A DNA stretch of 7,335 nucleotides from Acidobacteriota bacterium (GTDB lineage Bacteria; Acidobacteriota; Blastocatellia; Pyrinomonadales; Pyrinomonadaceae): contig JAOTWT010000139.1 of the NCBI GenBank assembly GCA_029862725.1, forward strand, positions 1-7,335, given 5' to 3'. Of this stretch, positions 1 through 6,871 are shown one piece after another. The notes beneath the pieces are model-generated. The model worked only from the letters and a program-made list of their open reading frames with translations. It ran no database searches and was not told the origin of the DNA. The translations under genes and the position numbers were made by a program. Each line of letters opens with the position of its first letter. The first letter of the stretch is position 1.

Positions 1-540
1 GACCTCGCAGCGAAGCTTCCTTTCGGCGGAAAGCAAAACGACTTTGAGATCGAGAGCGCCGTGATGCTCTCGACGGTCAAATGTCTGACAAAACCGACGG
101 AAACTCTTCGGCCGCCCAGGAAAAAAGCGGTTCAGTGGCGACTTATTTCACACCTGAATCTCAATTATCTGTCGCTGGTGAATGACGAGGACGGGAAACC
201 CGACGCGCTCCGCGAGATTCTTGGGCTCTACAATTTCAAAGACGATAGCGCGACGAGAAATCAGATCTTTGGTATCAAGAACGTGACATCGAAGCGGGTC
301 GTACGGCGGATCGGGCGGCGGGTCGGAGCGGGTTTTGTGCAGGGAATCGAGACCACGATCACTTTCGACGAGGAACAATTCGTGGGTTCCGGAATGTTCC
401 TCTTCGCCAGCGTGATCGAAAGATTTTTGGCGACCTATGCCTCGATGAATTCCTTTAATCAGCTCGTTGTGGAAACCGAGCAGCGGGAAGGCGAAGTAAA
501 ACGCTGGCAGCCGCGAACAGGTGAGCAGGTACTTTTATAG
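1..540 (+). CDS. tssF: T6SS baseplate subunit TssF, C-terminal part (5' end outside window)
   Basis: This is the last 179 codons of a TssF (VasA/ImpG family) baseplate protein. The frame is open from base 1 and ends at TAG 538-540. Full-length TssF proteins are usually about 600 residues, so roughly the last 30% is present. Recognisable family segments, in order, are KLPFGG, a CLTKPTETLRPP stretch, WRLISHLNLNYLSL, DALREILGLY, a VVRRIG segment, FDEEQFVGSGMFLFASVIERF and a C-terminal GEVKRWQPRTGEQ. TssF is a cytoplasmic protein that joins TssG and TssE in baseplate wedges docked on the membrane complex around the VgrG spike. The ATG codons near position 61 are internal, because TssF-like sequence continues upstream of them to base 1. 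tssG follows after 39 nt, consistent with co-transcription. The identity is strong; only the missing N-terminus limits the entry. Confidence 0.95.
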   Translation, partial: DLAAKLPFGGKQNDFEIESAVMLSTVKCLTKPTETLRPPRKKAVQWRLISHLNLNYLSLVNDEDGKPDALREILGLYNFKDDSATRNQIFGIKNVTSKRVVRRIGRRVGAGFVQGIETTITFDEEQFVGSGMFLFASVIERFLATYASMNSFNQLVVETEQREGEVKRWQPRTGEQVLL

Positions 541-579
541 TGTCTTCGCAGGCTGCGTTGACAGCAGAGCCGAAATGAA

Positions 580-1596
580 ATGGCAGTAAGGCCCCTAAAC
601 GAGTTATTGGCGGACGAGCCGTACCGATTTGATTTTTTTCAGGCGGTACGCCTGCTGGAGAAGATCTACCCGGAACGCCGTGATGTCGGAGCTGACGCGA
701 TGCCTGATGAGGAGATCATCAGGTTCCGTTCCCGTATTTCTCTCGATTTCCCGTCGAGTGCGGTCCATGAAATAAAGTTCAGGTCGGACGATCGGGAAGA
801 AAACGAGGCGCTCGAGATGTTCGTCAATTTTATGGGAATGATCGGGGTAAGCGGCGTGTTGCCGACGCATTACACCGAGCTGGCGATGGACAGAATCCGT
901 TATGGAGACACCGCACTTTGGTCATTTACCGACATCTTCACGCACAGGGCGGTGTCTTTGTTTTTCCGGGCCTGGGAAAAATACCGCTTTCCGGCCGCGT
1001 ACGAGCGCGGCAACGATGATTTTACGAGTTATCTGTTCGATTTTGCAGGATTGGGCACAGATGGGTTGAAAGGCCGGATGCATCTCGACGATGAGACGCT
1101 TTTGCCCTATACGGGTCTGATCACACAAAAGCCGCATTCGGCGACAATTGTCGCGCAAATAGTCGCGGACTATTTTGGCCTGAGAGCAAAAGTCTTGCAA
1201 TTTTTTGGACATTGGATAGATTTAGACAAAGAGAGCATTACAAAACTAAGCAGGGCGAACTCGACGCTCGGCCTCGATGCGATTGTCGGCGCGCGGGTTT
1301 GGGATCAGCAGTCCAAGTTTCGCCTGGTGCTCGGTGCTTTAACATTCAACGAGTTTCGGTCGTTCCTGCCAAACGGTTCGGCGTGTAAACCTTTGAAATC
1401 AATAGTCCGTTTTTTGGTCGGCCTTGAATTTAATTTTGATGTTCAGTTGATACTCAAGGCGAATCAGGTTCCAAGTACGATCCTGACCACTCGGGCAAAA
1501 CGCAAACCAATGCTGGGCTGGACATCCTGGCTGAAATCAAAACCCTTTACCGAAGACGATGGTCAACTGGTGTTGGGAGGACGGTGGGTCGAATAA
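580..1596 (+). CDS. tssG: T6SS baseplate subunit TssG
   Basis: This 338-residue protein is a full-length TssG (ImpH/VasB family, usually about 330-360 residues). TssG is a cytoplasmic baseplate component that forms wedges with TssF and TssE and holds the VgrG hub. Visible family landmarks are EPYRFDFFQAVRLLE (13-27), GVSGVLPTHYTEL (89-101), the helix FTDIFTHRAVSLFFRAWEKYR region (116-136), FRLVLGAL (247-254), FLPNG (262-266), VRFLVGLEFNFDVQL (276-290) and a C-terminal LGWTSWL (312-318). ATG 580 is chosen because the N-terminal MAxRPLNELL-EPYRFDFFQ pattern fits the family and an in-frame TGA at 559-561 excludes a longer protein. The ATG at 575 is out of frame and stops after four codons. No good Shine-Dalgarno is visible, only a weak AGAG at 566-569, so translation may be coupled to tssF, whose stop is 39 nt upstream. 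No signal peptide or membrane segment is seen. Confidence 0.96.
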   Translation: MAVRPLNELLADEPYRFDFFQAVRLLEKIYPERRDVGADAMPDEEIIRFRSRISLDFPSSAVHEIKFRSDDREENEALEMFVNFMGMIGVSGVLPTHYTELAMDRIRYGDTALWSFTDIFTHRAVSLFFRAWEKYRFPAAYERGNDDFTSYLFDFAGLGTDGLKGRMHLDDETLLPYTGLITQKPHSATIVAQIVADYFGLRAKVLQFFGHWIDLDKESITKLSRANSTLGLDAIVGARVWDQQSKFRLVLGALTFNEFRSFLPNGSACKPLKSIVRFLVGLEFNFDVQLILKANQVPSTILTTRAKRKPMLGWTSWLKSKPFTEDDGQLVLGGRWVE

Positions 1597-1625
1597 ACAA
1601 AATCTGCCTGTCAGTTATTAATCTC

Positions 1626-1630
1626 GGGAG
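1626..1630 (+). promoter_or_regulatory. Ribosome binding site of tssH
   Basis: GGGAG lies 8 nt upstream of ATG 1639, a good Shine-Dalgarno match at normal spacing. It supports this start for tssH and is clearly stronger than anything in front of tssG. Confidence 0.7.
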
Positions 1631-1638
1631 AAATTACG

Positions 1639-4431
1639 ATGAATCTGAACTTGAAGTCTCTTGTCGGAAGATTGAACGATACATGCAGGGGCGCCCTCGA
1701 AGACGCGGCTGGTCTCTGCTTATCGAGAACTAATTATGATGTAGAAATCGAGCATTTGCTGATGAAGCTTCTTGAAAGAGATGACACGGATTTACATCAT
1801 ATCTGTAAGTCGTTCGAGGTCAATATCGATCGGCTAACCAAGGATGTCAGCGTTGCCCTTGACCGGTTGAAGACCGGCAACACCAGAACTCCCGGTCTTA
1901 GCGAGCGGGTCCCGCGGTGGATACAGGATGCCTGGCTAAAGGCATCAATTGATTTTGACTCGGCCCGCGTCAGGAGCGGACACCTCGTTCTGTCGTTGCT
2001 GGAAAACGAGCGAACTGCTCGTATTGCACTGGATATCTCGAGGGAGTTCGAACACATTTCAGTCGAAACGCTGCAAAAAGATCTCGTTGAAATAACATCT
2101 GAATCGGATGAACAGCGTGAGGCTGTGGTACTCGGCGAGGCACCCGGTATATCCGGAGGCGACAGGGTCGCAAGCGGCATACCCGGAAAGACGAAAGCAC
2201 TCGATCAGTATGCCGAGGACCTCACCGCCAAAGCGCGCGAGGGCAAGATCGATCCTATTCTCGGACGTGATTTCGAAATACGCCAGATCATCGACATTCT
2301 GACGCGTAGAAGGCAGAACAATCCGATCCTGACGGGCGAGGCGGGCGTCGGAAAAACGGCCGTAGTCGAAGGTTTTGCGCTGCGCATCGCGCAGGGCGAT
2401 GTACCGGAACCGCTCAAGAACGTCGCGATCAGAGTGCTTGATCTCGGATTGCTGCAGGCCGGAGCCGGCGTCAAGGGAGAATTTGAAAGCAGGCTGAAGG
2501 CCGTCATCGATGAGGTCAAGGCTTCGCCGCAACCGATCGTGATGTTTATCGACGAGGCACATACGATGATCGGAGCCGGCGGAACGGCCGGACAGAACGA
2601 TGCCGCCAATTTGCTAAAACCGGCGCTCGCCCGCGGCGAACTCCGGACGATCGCGGCGACGACCTGGGCGGAATACAAGAAGTATTTCGAAAAAGACGCC
2701 GCACTCGCACGACGTTTTCAGGTGGTCAAGATCGAAGAACCAAGCGAAGAAAAGGCGATTGGAATGATGCGAGCAATTGCCGGCAAAATGGAGGAACATC
2801 ATAACGTCAGGATTCTCGATGAGGCGGTTGTCGATTGCGTAAAACTCTCACACCGCTATATCACCGGCCGCCAGCTTCCCGACAAGTCAGTTTCGGTGCT
2901 GGATACATCCTGTGCAAAGGTCGCTATCGGACAAGGTGCCACGCCGGGACCCGTCGAAGACGCCGTCCGGCGGATCGACCATCTTGACCGCGAGATAAGG
3001 TCCCTCGAGCGCGAAGAGGTTACCGGTTCCGACCACGCCGAGCGGTTGGCGGAACTGCGCGCGGATCGTGACGTGGTACAGGAAAGGCTTGATGAACTAA
3101 ACGCGCAGTGGGAGAAGGAAAAAGAAATGACCTCAAAAATGAGGGACATTCGTTTCAACCTTGAGATGTCTTTAACCGGAGGTGGGGACAATAACAAGTC
3201 CGAACCGGCTGATGCCGCGGGTTCAGAAACCGCGGATGCGCCCGAAAGCGCCGCCGCGGCGACGGCGGAAACGGGCTCGTCTCCGACGGCAGACGGAACA
3301 GGTACCGCGACAGCGACTGAATCGGGCGCGCCGGTTAACACGGATGCATTGAGAGAAGAACTGGTGAGCCTGGGCAAGGAATTGAGAGAAGTCCAGGGTG
3401 ATGTCCCATTGATGTCGCCCGTCGTTGATGCCCAGGCGATAGCGGACGTGATCTCGGGGTGGACTGGCATCCCGGTGGGCAAGATGGTTGCTGATGAGAT
3501 TCGCCAGATCATTAACCTTGAAAAGACCCTCGGGGAACGAGTCTTGGGACAAGACCATGCTCTGACGGCGATTTCAGAAAGGATCAAGACATCCCGTGCG
3601 AAACTTACGGACCCGAAACGTCCGATCGGGGTCTTTCTGCTTGTCGGAACAAGCGGTGTCGGAAAAACCGAAACCGGACTCGCATTGGCCGACACACTTT
3701 ACGGCGGCGAACGAAATCTGATCTCGATCAATATGAGCGAGTACCAGGAAGCCCACACCGTTTCCTCATTGAAGGGTTCTCCTCCGGGCTATGTCGGTTA
3801 TGGCGAGGGCGGCGTACTGACGGAAGCGGTCCGACGCAAACCCTATTCGGTGGTGCTTCTCGACGAAGTCGAAAAAGCGCATCCGGATGTAATGGAACTG
3901 TTCTACCAGGTATTCGATAAAGGCGTGCTGGAGGACGGAGAAGGACGCCAGATCGATTTTAAGAACACGATCATCCTTTTGACATCGAATGTCGCAACCG
4001 ACCTGATCATGTCAATTTCGGCCGATCCGGAAACGCGTCCCGATCCCGCCGGACTCGAAGAAGCGATACGCCCCGAACTCGTCAAGGCGTTCAAGCCGGC
4101 GCTGCTGGGCCGAATGGTGACGGTGCCCTTTTACCCGATCTCGGACGACGTGCTCAAGGAAATCGTGCGTCTTCAACTCAAGAAGATCGAGAAGCGAGTC
4201 TTTCAGAACCACGGCGCCAAGTTCACATACGACGATGCGGTCGTCGACACCGTCGCGAAACGTTGCACCGATGTCGATAGCGGAGCTCGAAATGTCATCA
4301 ACATCCTGACCGGCAGCCTGCTGCCGGAAATGAGTGGCGAGGTGTTGTCGCGAATGGCGACCGGCGACGTGATCAAGTCCGTAAATATTGGAGTCAACGA
4401 AGCCGAGCAGTTTACGTACGAGTTCGCGTAA
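1639..4431 (+). CDS. tssH: T6SS sheath-disassembly AAA+ ATPase TssH (ClpV)
   Basis: This 930-residue Clp/Hsp100 ATPase belongs to the ClpV branch. It works as a cytoplasmic hexamer that threads and unfolds contracted TssB/TssC sheath so the subunits can be reused. Domains, in order: N-terminal double Clp repeat (about 1-150, the sheath-binding domain in known ClpV); D1 AAA (about 195-395) with Walker A GEAGVGKT 233-240, Walker B VMFIDEAH 301-308, sensor region IAATT 338-342 and arginine fingers R359-R360; middle domain (about 440-590); D2 AAA (about 600-835) with Walker A GTSGVGKT 670-677, Walker B VVLLDE 738-743, sensor-1 N784 and pore loop GYVGYGEGG from 717; and the C-terminal lid with sensor-2 GAR 882-884. 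The D1 pore loop reads AGAGVKGEFESRL, without the Tyr of ClpB. ClpV rather than ClpB is favoured by this loop, a short middle coiled coil and the T6SS neighbours. All nucleotide-binding residues are intact. The oddity is an Ala/Thr/Ser/Gly-rich acidic insert at about 514-567. Confidence 0.97.
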   Translation: MNLNLKSLVGRLNDTCRGALEDAAGLCLSRTNYDVEIEHLLMKLLERDDTDLHHICKSFEVNIDRLTKDVSVALDRLKTGNTRTPGLSERVPRWIQDAWLKASIDFDSARVRSGHLVLSLLENERTARIALDISREFEHISVETLQKDLVEITSESDEQREAVVLGEAPGISGGDRVASGIPGKTKALDQYAEDLTAKAREGKIDPILGRDFEIRQIIDILTRRRQNNPILTGEAGVGKTAVVEGFALRIAQGDVPEPLKNVAIRVLDLGLLQAGAGVKGEFESRLKAVIDEVKASPQPIVMFIDEAHTMIGAGGTAGQNDAANLLKPALARGELRTIAATTWAEYKKYFEKDAALARRFQVVKIEEPSEEKAIGMMRAIAGKMEEHHNVRILDEAVVDCVKLSHRYITGRQLPDKSVSVLDTSCAKVAIGQGATPGPVEDAVRRIDHLDREIRSLEREEVTGSDHAERLAELRADRDVVQERLDELNAQWEKEKEMTSKMRDIRFNLEMSLTGGGDNNKSEPADAAGSETADAPESAAAATAETGSSPTADGTGTATATESGAPVNTDALREELVSLGKELREVQGDVPLMSPVVDAQAIADVISGWTGIPVGKMVADEIRQIINLEKTLGERVLGQDHALTAISERIKTSRAKLTDPKRPIGVFLLVGTSGVGKTETGLALADTLYGGERNLISINMSEYQEAHTVSSLKGSPPGYVGYGEGGVLTEAVRRKPYSVVLLDEVEKAHPDVMELFYQVFDKGVLEDGEGRQIDFKNTIILLTSNVATDLIMSISADPETRPDPAGLEEAIRPELVKAFKPALLGRMVTVPFYPISDDVLKEIVRLQLKKIEKRVFQNHGAKFTYDDAVVDTVAKRCTDVDSGARNVINILTGSLLPEMSGEVLSRMATGDVIKSVNIGVNEAEQFTYEFA
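3178..3339 (+). other. Low-complexity acidic insert in the ClpV middle domain
   Basis: Codons for residues about 514-567 of TssH encode a Gly, Ala, Thr, Ser, Glu and Pro-rich stretch. Eight acidic residues fall between 521 and 567, and there is no Lys or Arg from 521 to 571. It lies between the charged middle-domain helices (about 440-510) and the short helix LREELVSLGKELREVQ (571-586) that leads into D2. It is probably a disordered loop. The frame stays open and both flanks match the family, so it is an in-frame insertion and not a frameshift. This site is variable in ClpV proteins as I recall them, but the length here looks above average. Confidence 0.7.
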
Positions 4432-4457
4432 ATGCTTTGCTAAATTCGACGCGTGTC

Positions 4458-4476
4458 GCGGGCCGTCCATGCCCGC
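4458..4476 (+). terminator. Small GC-rich hairpin after tssH, possible weak terminator or attenuator
   Basis: GCGGGC (4458-4463) and GCCCGC (4471-4476) form a perfect 6-bp stem with a 7-nt loop, 26 nt after the tssH stop. The only T-rich sequence downstream is TTTCTT at 4486-4491, ten bases past the stem, so it is not a textbook intrinsic terminator. It could cap the 3' end of the baseplate/ATPase transcript or do nothing. Weak call. Confidence 0.25.
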
Positions 4477-4507
4477 CGCGCCGAGTTTCTTATGCAATTT
4501 GTCGGCT

Positions 4508-4696
4508 TGAATCCGTCAATGTTTGGAAGGCATCGGGTAATAACCGGTGCCCGTGAGTGCCCGTCGATTCTGGTTTTGACCCGGATTCAGGCGGGGTAGG
4601 TGAACAAGCCTGTGACAAGGTTTCAAATCCGCCGAGGGTACCGACGCGGAGAGAGAATACCGGGCCTTTGCGAGTCACGGTAAGAGCCCGTATCTC
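4508..4696 (+). ncRNA. Candidate structured 5' leader of vgrG
   Basis: Read as RNA, this stretch can form three consecutive elements. (a) A closing helix of 8 pairs, 4508-4515 (TGAATCCG) with 4582-4589 (CGGATTCA), encloses a hairpin of 8 pairs, 4529-4536 with 4544-4551, with one G-U and a GTAATAA loop. (b) GGCGGG 4590-4595 pairs with TCCGCC 4628-4633, stacked on AAGCCT 4606-4611 with AGGTTT 4618-4623 and a GTGACA loop. (c) An 11-pair bulged stem, 4653-4665 with 4686-4696, has single bulged bases at 4656 and 4660. Element (c) ends at the base before the vgrG Shine-Dalgarno. Elements (a) and (b) abut at 4589/4590. I match it to no known riboswitch class. Stems of this size can arise by chance in about 200 nt of GC-rich sequence, so this is a hypothesis. 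Confidence 0.35.
4547..4564 (+). repeat. Direct repeat GTGCCCGT x2, 10-bp period
   Basis: GTGCCCGT occurs at 4547-4554 and again at 4557-4564, separated by GA. The 10-bp period places both copies on the same DNA face, as in tandem regulator half-sites. The first copy overlaps the 3' arm of the 4529-4551 hairpin. Confidence 0.45.
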
Positions 4697-4700
4697 AGGA
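4697..4700 (+). promoter_or_regulatory. Ribosome binding site of vgrG
   Basis: AGGA lies 8 nt before ATG 4709 and fixes the vgrG start. It directly abuts the 3' side of the possible 4653-4696 stem, so folding there could affect ribosome access. Confidence 0.65.
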
Positions 4701-4708
4701 CAATCGTT

Positions 4709-6841
4709 ATGACGACTTCAACCCAACAGAACAGACTCTTGAATATCACGACCCCGCTCGGCGAGGATTTCCTGCTCCTGAGCAGCGTCGTGGCGAGGGA
4801 AGAGATATCGCAGTTGTTCTCTATCGACGTCGAATTGCTGCACGATGAGAACGAAGACGGTTATGTTCCGACGGACGTCGATGCCACTTCGATCCTTGGA
4901 AAAATGGTCGGTATCACGGTTGCACAACGTGACGGAACAACGCGGTATCTTAATGGAATGGTCAACCAATTCTCTCAGGGAAATCGCAATACCCGTTTCA
5001 CACGTTATTCCGCGACAATCGTCCCTCACGTCTGGCTTTTGACCCAGATCTTCCAGAGCCGGATTTTCCAGCATAAGAGCGTCCCCGAAATCCTGCGGGA
5101 GGTATTTGACGGATTCAATGTATCGTACGAGATCCAGGGAGAGTTCAATGCCCGGAATTATTGTGTTCAATACCGGGAGACCGATTTTGCGTTTGCCTCC
5201 AGGTTGATGGAGGAAGAAGGGCTCTTTTATTACTTTGAGCATTCAAGCGATTCGCACAAGATGATAATCGCAAACTCTGCCCAGTCTCATCAGAACGCTC
5301 CATCGAAAGATACGATCCCGTTTTATGCTCAAACGAGCTACGACGAAGATTTCATCAGCACCATTCGGGATATTTGGGTCGACCGCAAACTGCAAACGGG
5401 AAAAGTAACGCTCTGGGACCACAATTTCCAGCTTCATTCGAATAAACTCGACGCCCAGCAGCCAAGCCTGTTTACAGTCGGGGATAATCAAAATCTGGAA
5501 CATTACGATTTTCCCGCAGGTTATGGGCGTAAATACGACGGTATCGACGGGACCGGGGGCGAGCGCGCGGCGGATCTGCAAAAGGTCTTTCCGGACAAAG
5601 CAAAGACCGCTGAGAATATGATGAATGCCCTTGATTCGGGCTTCGAGGTACTGTCGGGTATATCGGACTGCTCTTCACTGACTGCCGGGCACCGCTTTAC
5701 GCTTGAAGACCATCCGAACGACGCTTTGAACGCACAGTATATAATTACCGCGGTGACCCACCAGATAGAACAGAACCCGAAGTATGTGACCGACGATGTC
5801 GTCGAACAACCATATTCGAACAGCTTTACCTGCATCCCACACGGCAGTGGCGCTCCGAATTATTGCCCGCCAAGAACGATCCCGAAACCGCTGGTTAATG
5901 GTTCGCAAACCGCGACGGTGGTCGGACCATCGGGAGAAGAGATCTTTACCGACAAGTATGGCCGGGTGAAGGTCCAGTTTCACTGGGACCGGCACGGCGA
6001 TGTCGATGCCAACAGTTCCTGCTGGATCCGTGTTTCGCAGGGCTGGGCGGGAAACCGCTGGGGCATGATGTTTATCCCGCGGATCGGTATGGAGGTGCTG
6101 GTTAATTTTATCGACGGCGACCCCGATCAACCGATCATATCCGGATGCGTTTACAACCCTGCGGCGATGCCGCCCTACGACCTGCCTGACGAGAAAACAA
6201 AGATGACGATCAAGAGCGATTCGTCAAAAGGCGGAAATGGGTTTAACGAACTCCGGTTCGAAGACAAGAAGGGAGAGGAACAGGTCTTTATCCGTGCCGA
6301 AAAGGACATGGATGTCCGTGTTCTCAATGATAAGAAGGAAATCATCGGCAGGGACACGCACTTGAAGGTCGAACGTCATCAGCTTGAAGACATCGTAAGC
6401 GACAAGCACCTCAAGGTCGGCGGCGACAGGAATGAGGAGGTGGCCGGCACCGTTTCGCTCACCGCCGCAAATCTCCAGCAGCAGATCACCCAGAATTTCG
6501 CACTCGATGCGGGATCCGAGGTGCATATCAAGGGCGGTATGAACTGTGTGATGGAATCGGATACGAGCTTGACGATCAAGGCAGGCGGAAGCTTTATCAC
6601 GATGAGTGCCGCGGGCATCTTTATTAAGGGCATGATGGTGAATATCAACAGCGGAGGTGCGGCAGGATCCGGCTCCGGTTGCAGCCCGAATTCGTCAGAA
6701 ACCGCGCTCGAAGCAGTTGACGCGGAGGCAGGCGGCGATATATCGGCCTCCAGCCCGCCGCCGAAACCCAAAAGCTTTACACCGCTCGGACAGATGCTGA
6801 AGAACGCGTCCCGCGATGGCACGCCGTTCTGCGAACCGTGA
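4709..6841 (+). CDS. vgrG: T6SS spike protein VgrG (TssI), without toxin extension
   Basis: This 710-residue VgrG trimerises to form the tip of the T6SS tube and carries cargo into target cells. The gp27-like hub covers about 1-380, with family segments such as YCVQYRETDFAFASRLMEEEGLFYYFEH (151-178). The gp5-like OB fold covers about 395-485, with FTDKYGRVKVQFHWDR (413-428), SCWIRVSQGWAGNRWG (437-452) and PRIGMEVLVNFIDGDPDQP (457-475). A beta-helix needle follows, with FNELRFEDKKGEEQ at 512-525 and short repeating strands to about 650. Residues 651-688 are a Gly/Ser then Pro-rich linker (SSPPPKPKSF), followed by a short helix-like tail ending GTPFCEP. No catalytic domain follows the needle, so it is a structural VgrG that carries separate cargo. 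ATG 4709 is supported by AGGA 8 nt upstream and a normal family N-terminus. The adaptor gene starts 28 nt after its stop. A PAAR tip protein is not encoded within the window. Confidence 0.97.
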   Translation: MTTSTQQNRLLNITTPLGEDFLLLSSVVAREEISQLFSIDVELLHDENEDGYVPTDVDATSILGKMVGITVAQRDGTTRYLNGMVNQFSQGNRNTRFTRYSATIVPHVWLLTQIFQSRIFQHKSVPEILREVFDGFNVSYEIQGEFNARNYCVQYRETDFAFASRLMEEEGLFYYFEHSSDSHKMIIANSAQSHQNAPSKDTIPFYAQTSYDEDFISTIRDIWVDRKLQTGKVTLWDHNFQLHSNKLDAQQPSLFTVGDNQNLEHYDFPAGYGRKYDGIDGTGGERAADLQKVFPDKAKTAENMMNALDSGFEVLSGISDCSSLTAGHRFTLEDHPNDALNAQYIITAVTHQIEQNPKYVTDDVVEQPYSNSFTCIPHGSGAPNYCPPRTIPKPLVNGSQTATVVGPSGEEIFTDKYGRVKVQFHWDRHGDVDANSSCWIRVSQGWAGNRWGMMFIPRIGMEVLVNFIDGDPDQPIISGCVYNPAAMPPYDLPDEKTKMTIKSDSSKGGNGFNELRFEDKKGEEQVFIRAEKDMDVRVLNDKKEIIGRDTHLKVERHQLEDIVSDKHLKVGGDRNEEVAGTVSLTAANLQQQITQNFALDAGSEVHIKGGMNCVMESDTSLTIKAGGSFITMSAAGIFIKGMMVNINSGGAAGSGSGCSPNSSETALEAVDAEAGGDISASSPPPKPKSFTPLGQMLKNASRDGTPFCEP
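6659..6838 (+). other. VgrG linker and C-terminal tail
   Basis: Residues 651-710 of VgrG lie beyond the beta-helix. They comprise a Gly/Ser segment, an acidic segment (about 664-677), a proline run (683-687) and a predicted short helix TPLGQMLKNASRDGTPFCEP. From memory, related VgrGs end in similar GxPFCE tails. In T6SS systems with DUF4123 adaptors the VgrG C-terminus is where adaptor or cargo docks, so a docking role is inferred. Confidence 0.5.
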
Positions 6842-6852
6842 CGGTAGACCTT

Positions 6853-6871
6853 ATGGATGAGTTTCATCTAT
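6853..6871 (+). promoter_or_regulatory. Hairpin covering the adaptor start codon
   Basis: ATGGATGA (6853-6860) can pair with TCATCTAT (6864-6871) around a 3-nt GTT loop: eight pairs, one of them G-U. The 3' arm takes in the first two bases of the adaptor ATG at 6870, and the 5' arm contains GGATGA, the only Shine-Dalgarno-like sequence there. The stem begins 11 nt past the vgrG stop, so a ribosome finishing vgrG could open it. A coupling role is inferred. Confidence 0.35.

Larger units (their letters stand above)
4432..4708 (+). other. 277-nt non-coding gap between tssH and vgrG
   Basis: This is the largest gap in the window, against 28-42 nt elsewhere. No convincing protein or tRNA is seen in it. 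It contains the small hairpin at 4458-4476, an 8-bp direct repeat at 4547-4564, and several possible RNA stems between 4508 and 4696 (listed separately). A gap of this size before vgrG suggests that the spike/adaptor genes have their own promoter or a regulated leader. I could not identify a convincing sigma-70 or sigma-54 promoter by eye; TTGACC at 4576-4581 has no acceptable -10 partner. Confidence 0.6.

Noticed and set aside
538..582. Possible tssF-tssG read-through fusion, since both genes are in the same frame
   Set aside because: Two in-frame stops (TAG 538 and TGA 559) separate them, and there is no sign of a recoding signal. The shared frame has a one-in-three chance.
2059..2562. Other long antisense frames in tssH (for example 167 codons here and 161 codons at 4012-4497)
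   Set aside because: These are shadows of the coding strand with atypical composition and no ribosome binding site or family resemblance.
2856..3695. A 279-codon open frame on the - strand inside tssH
   Set aside because: It lies wholly opposite a well-conserved ClpV, is rich in Ser/Ala/Arg as expected from a reverse-frame shadow, and matches no family I recognise.
4576..4604. TTGACC as a sigma-70 -35 box for vgrG
   Set aside because: No acceptable -10 hexamer occurs 16-18 bp downstream; the region reads GGGTAGGTGAA.
4590..4633. tRNA-like look: TTTCAAATCC near a GGCGG/CCGCC stem
   Set aside because: The T-loop-like sequence lacks a proper 5-bp T stem, and no anticodon or D arm or full acceptor stem can be built.
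4490..4678. A 62-codon - strand frame in the tssH-vgrG gap
   Set aside because: There is no recognisable domain or convincing start signal, and the length is within what random sequence of this composition gives.
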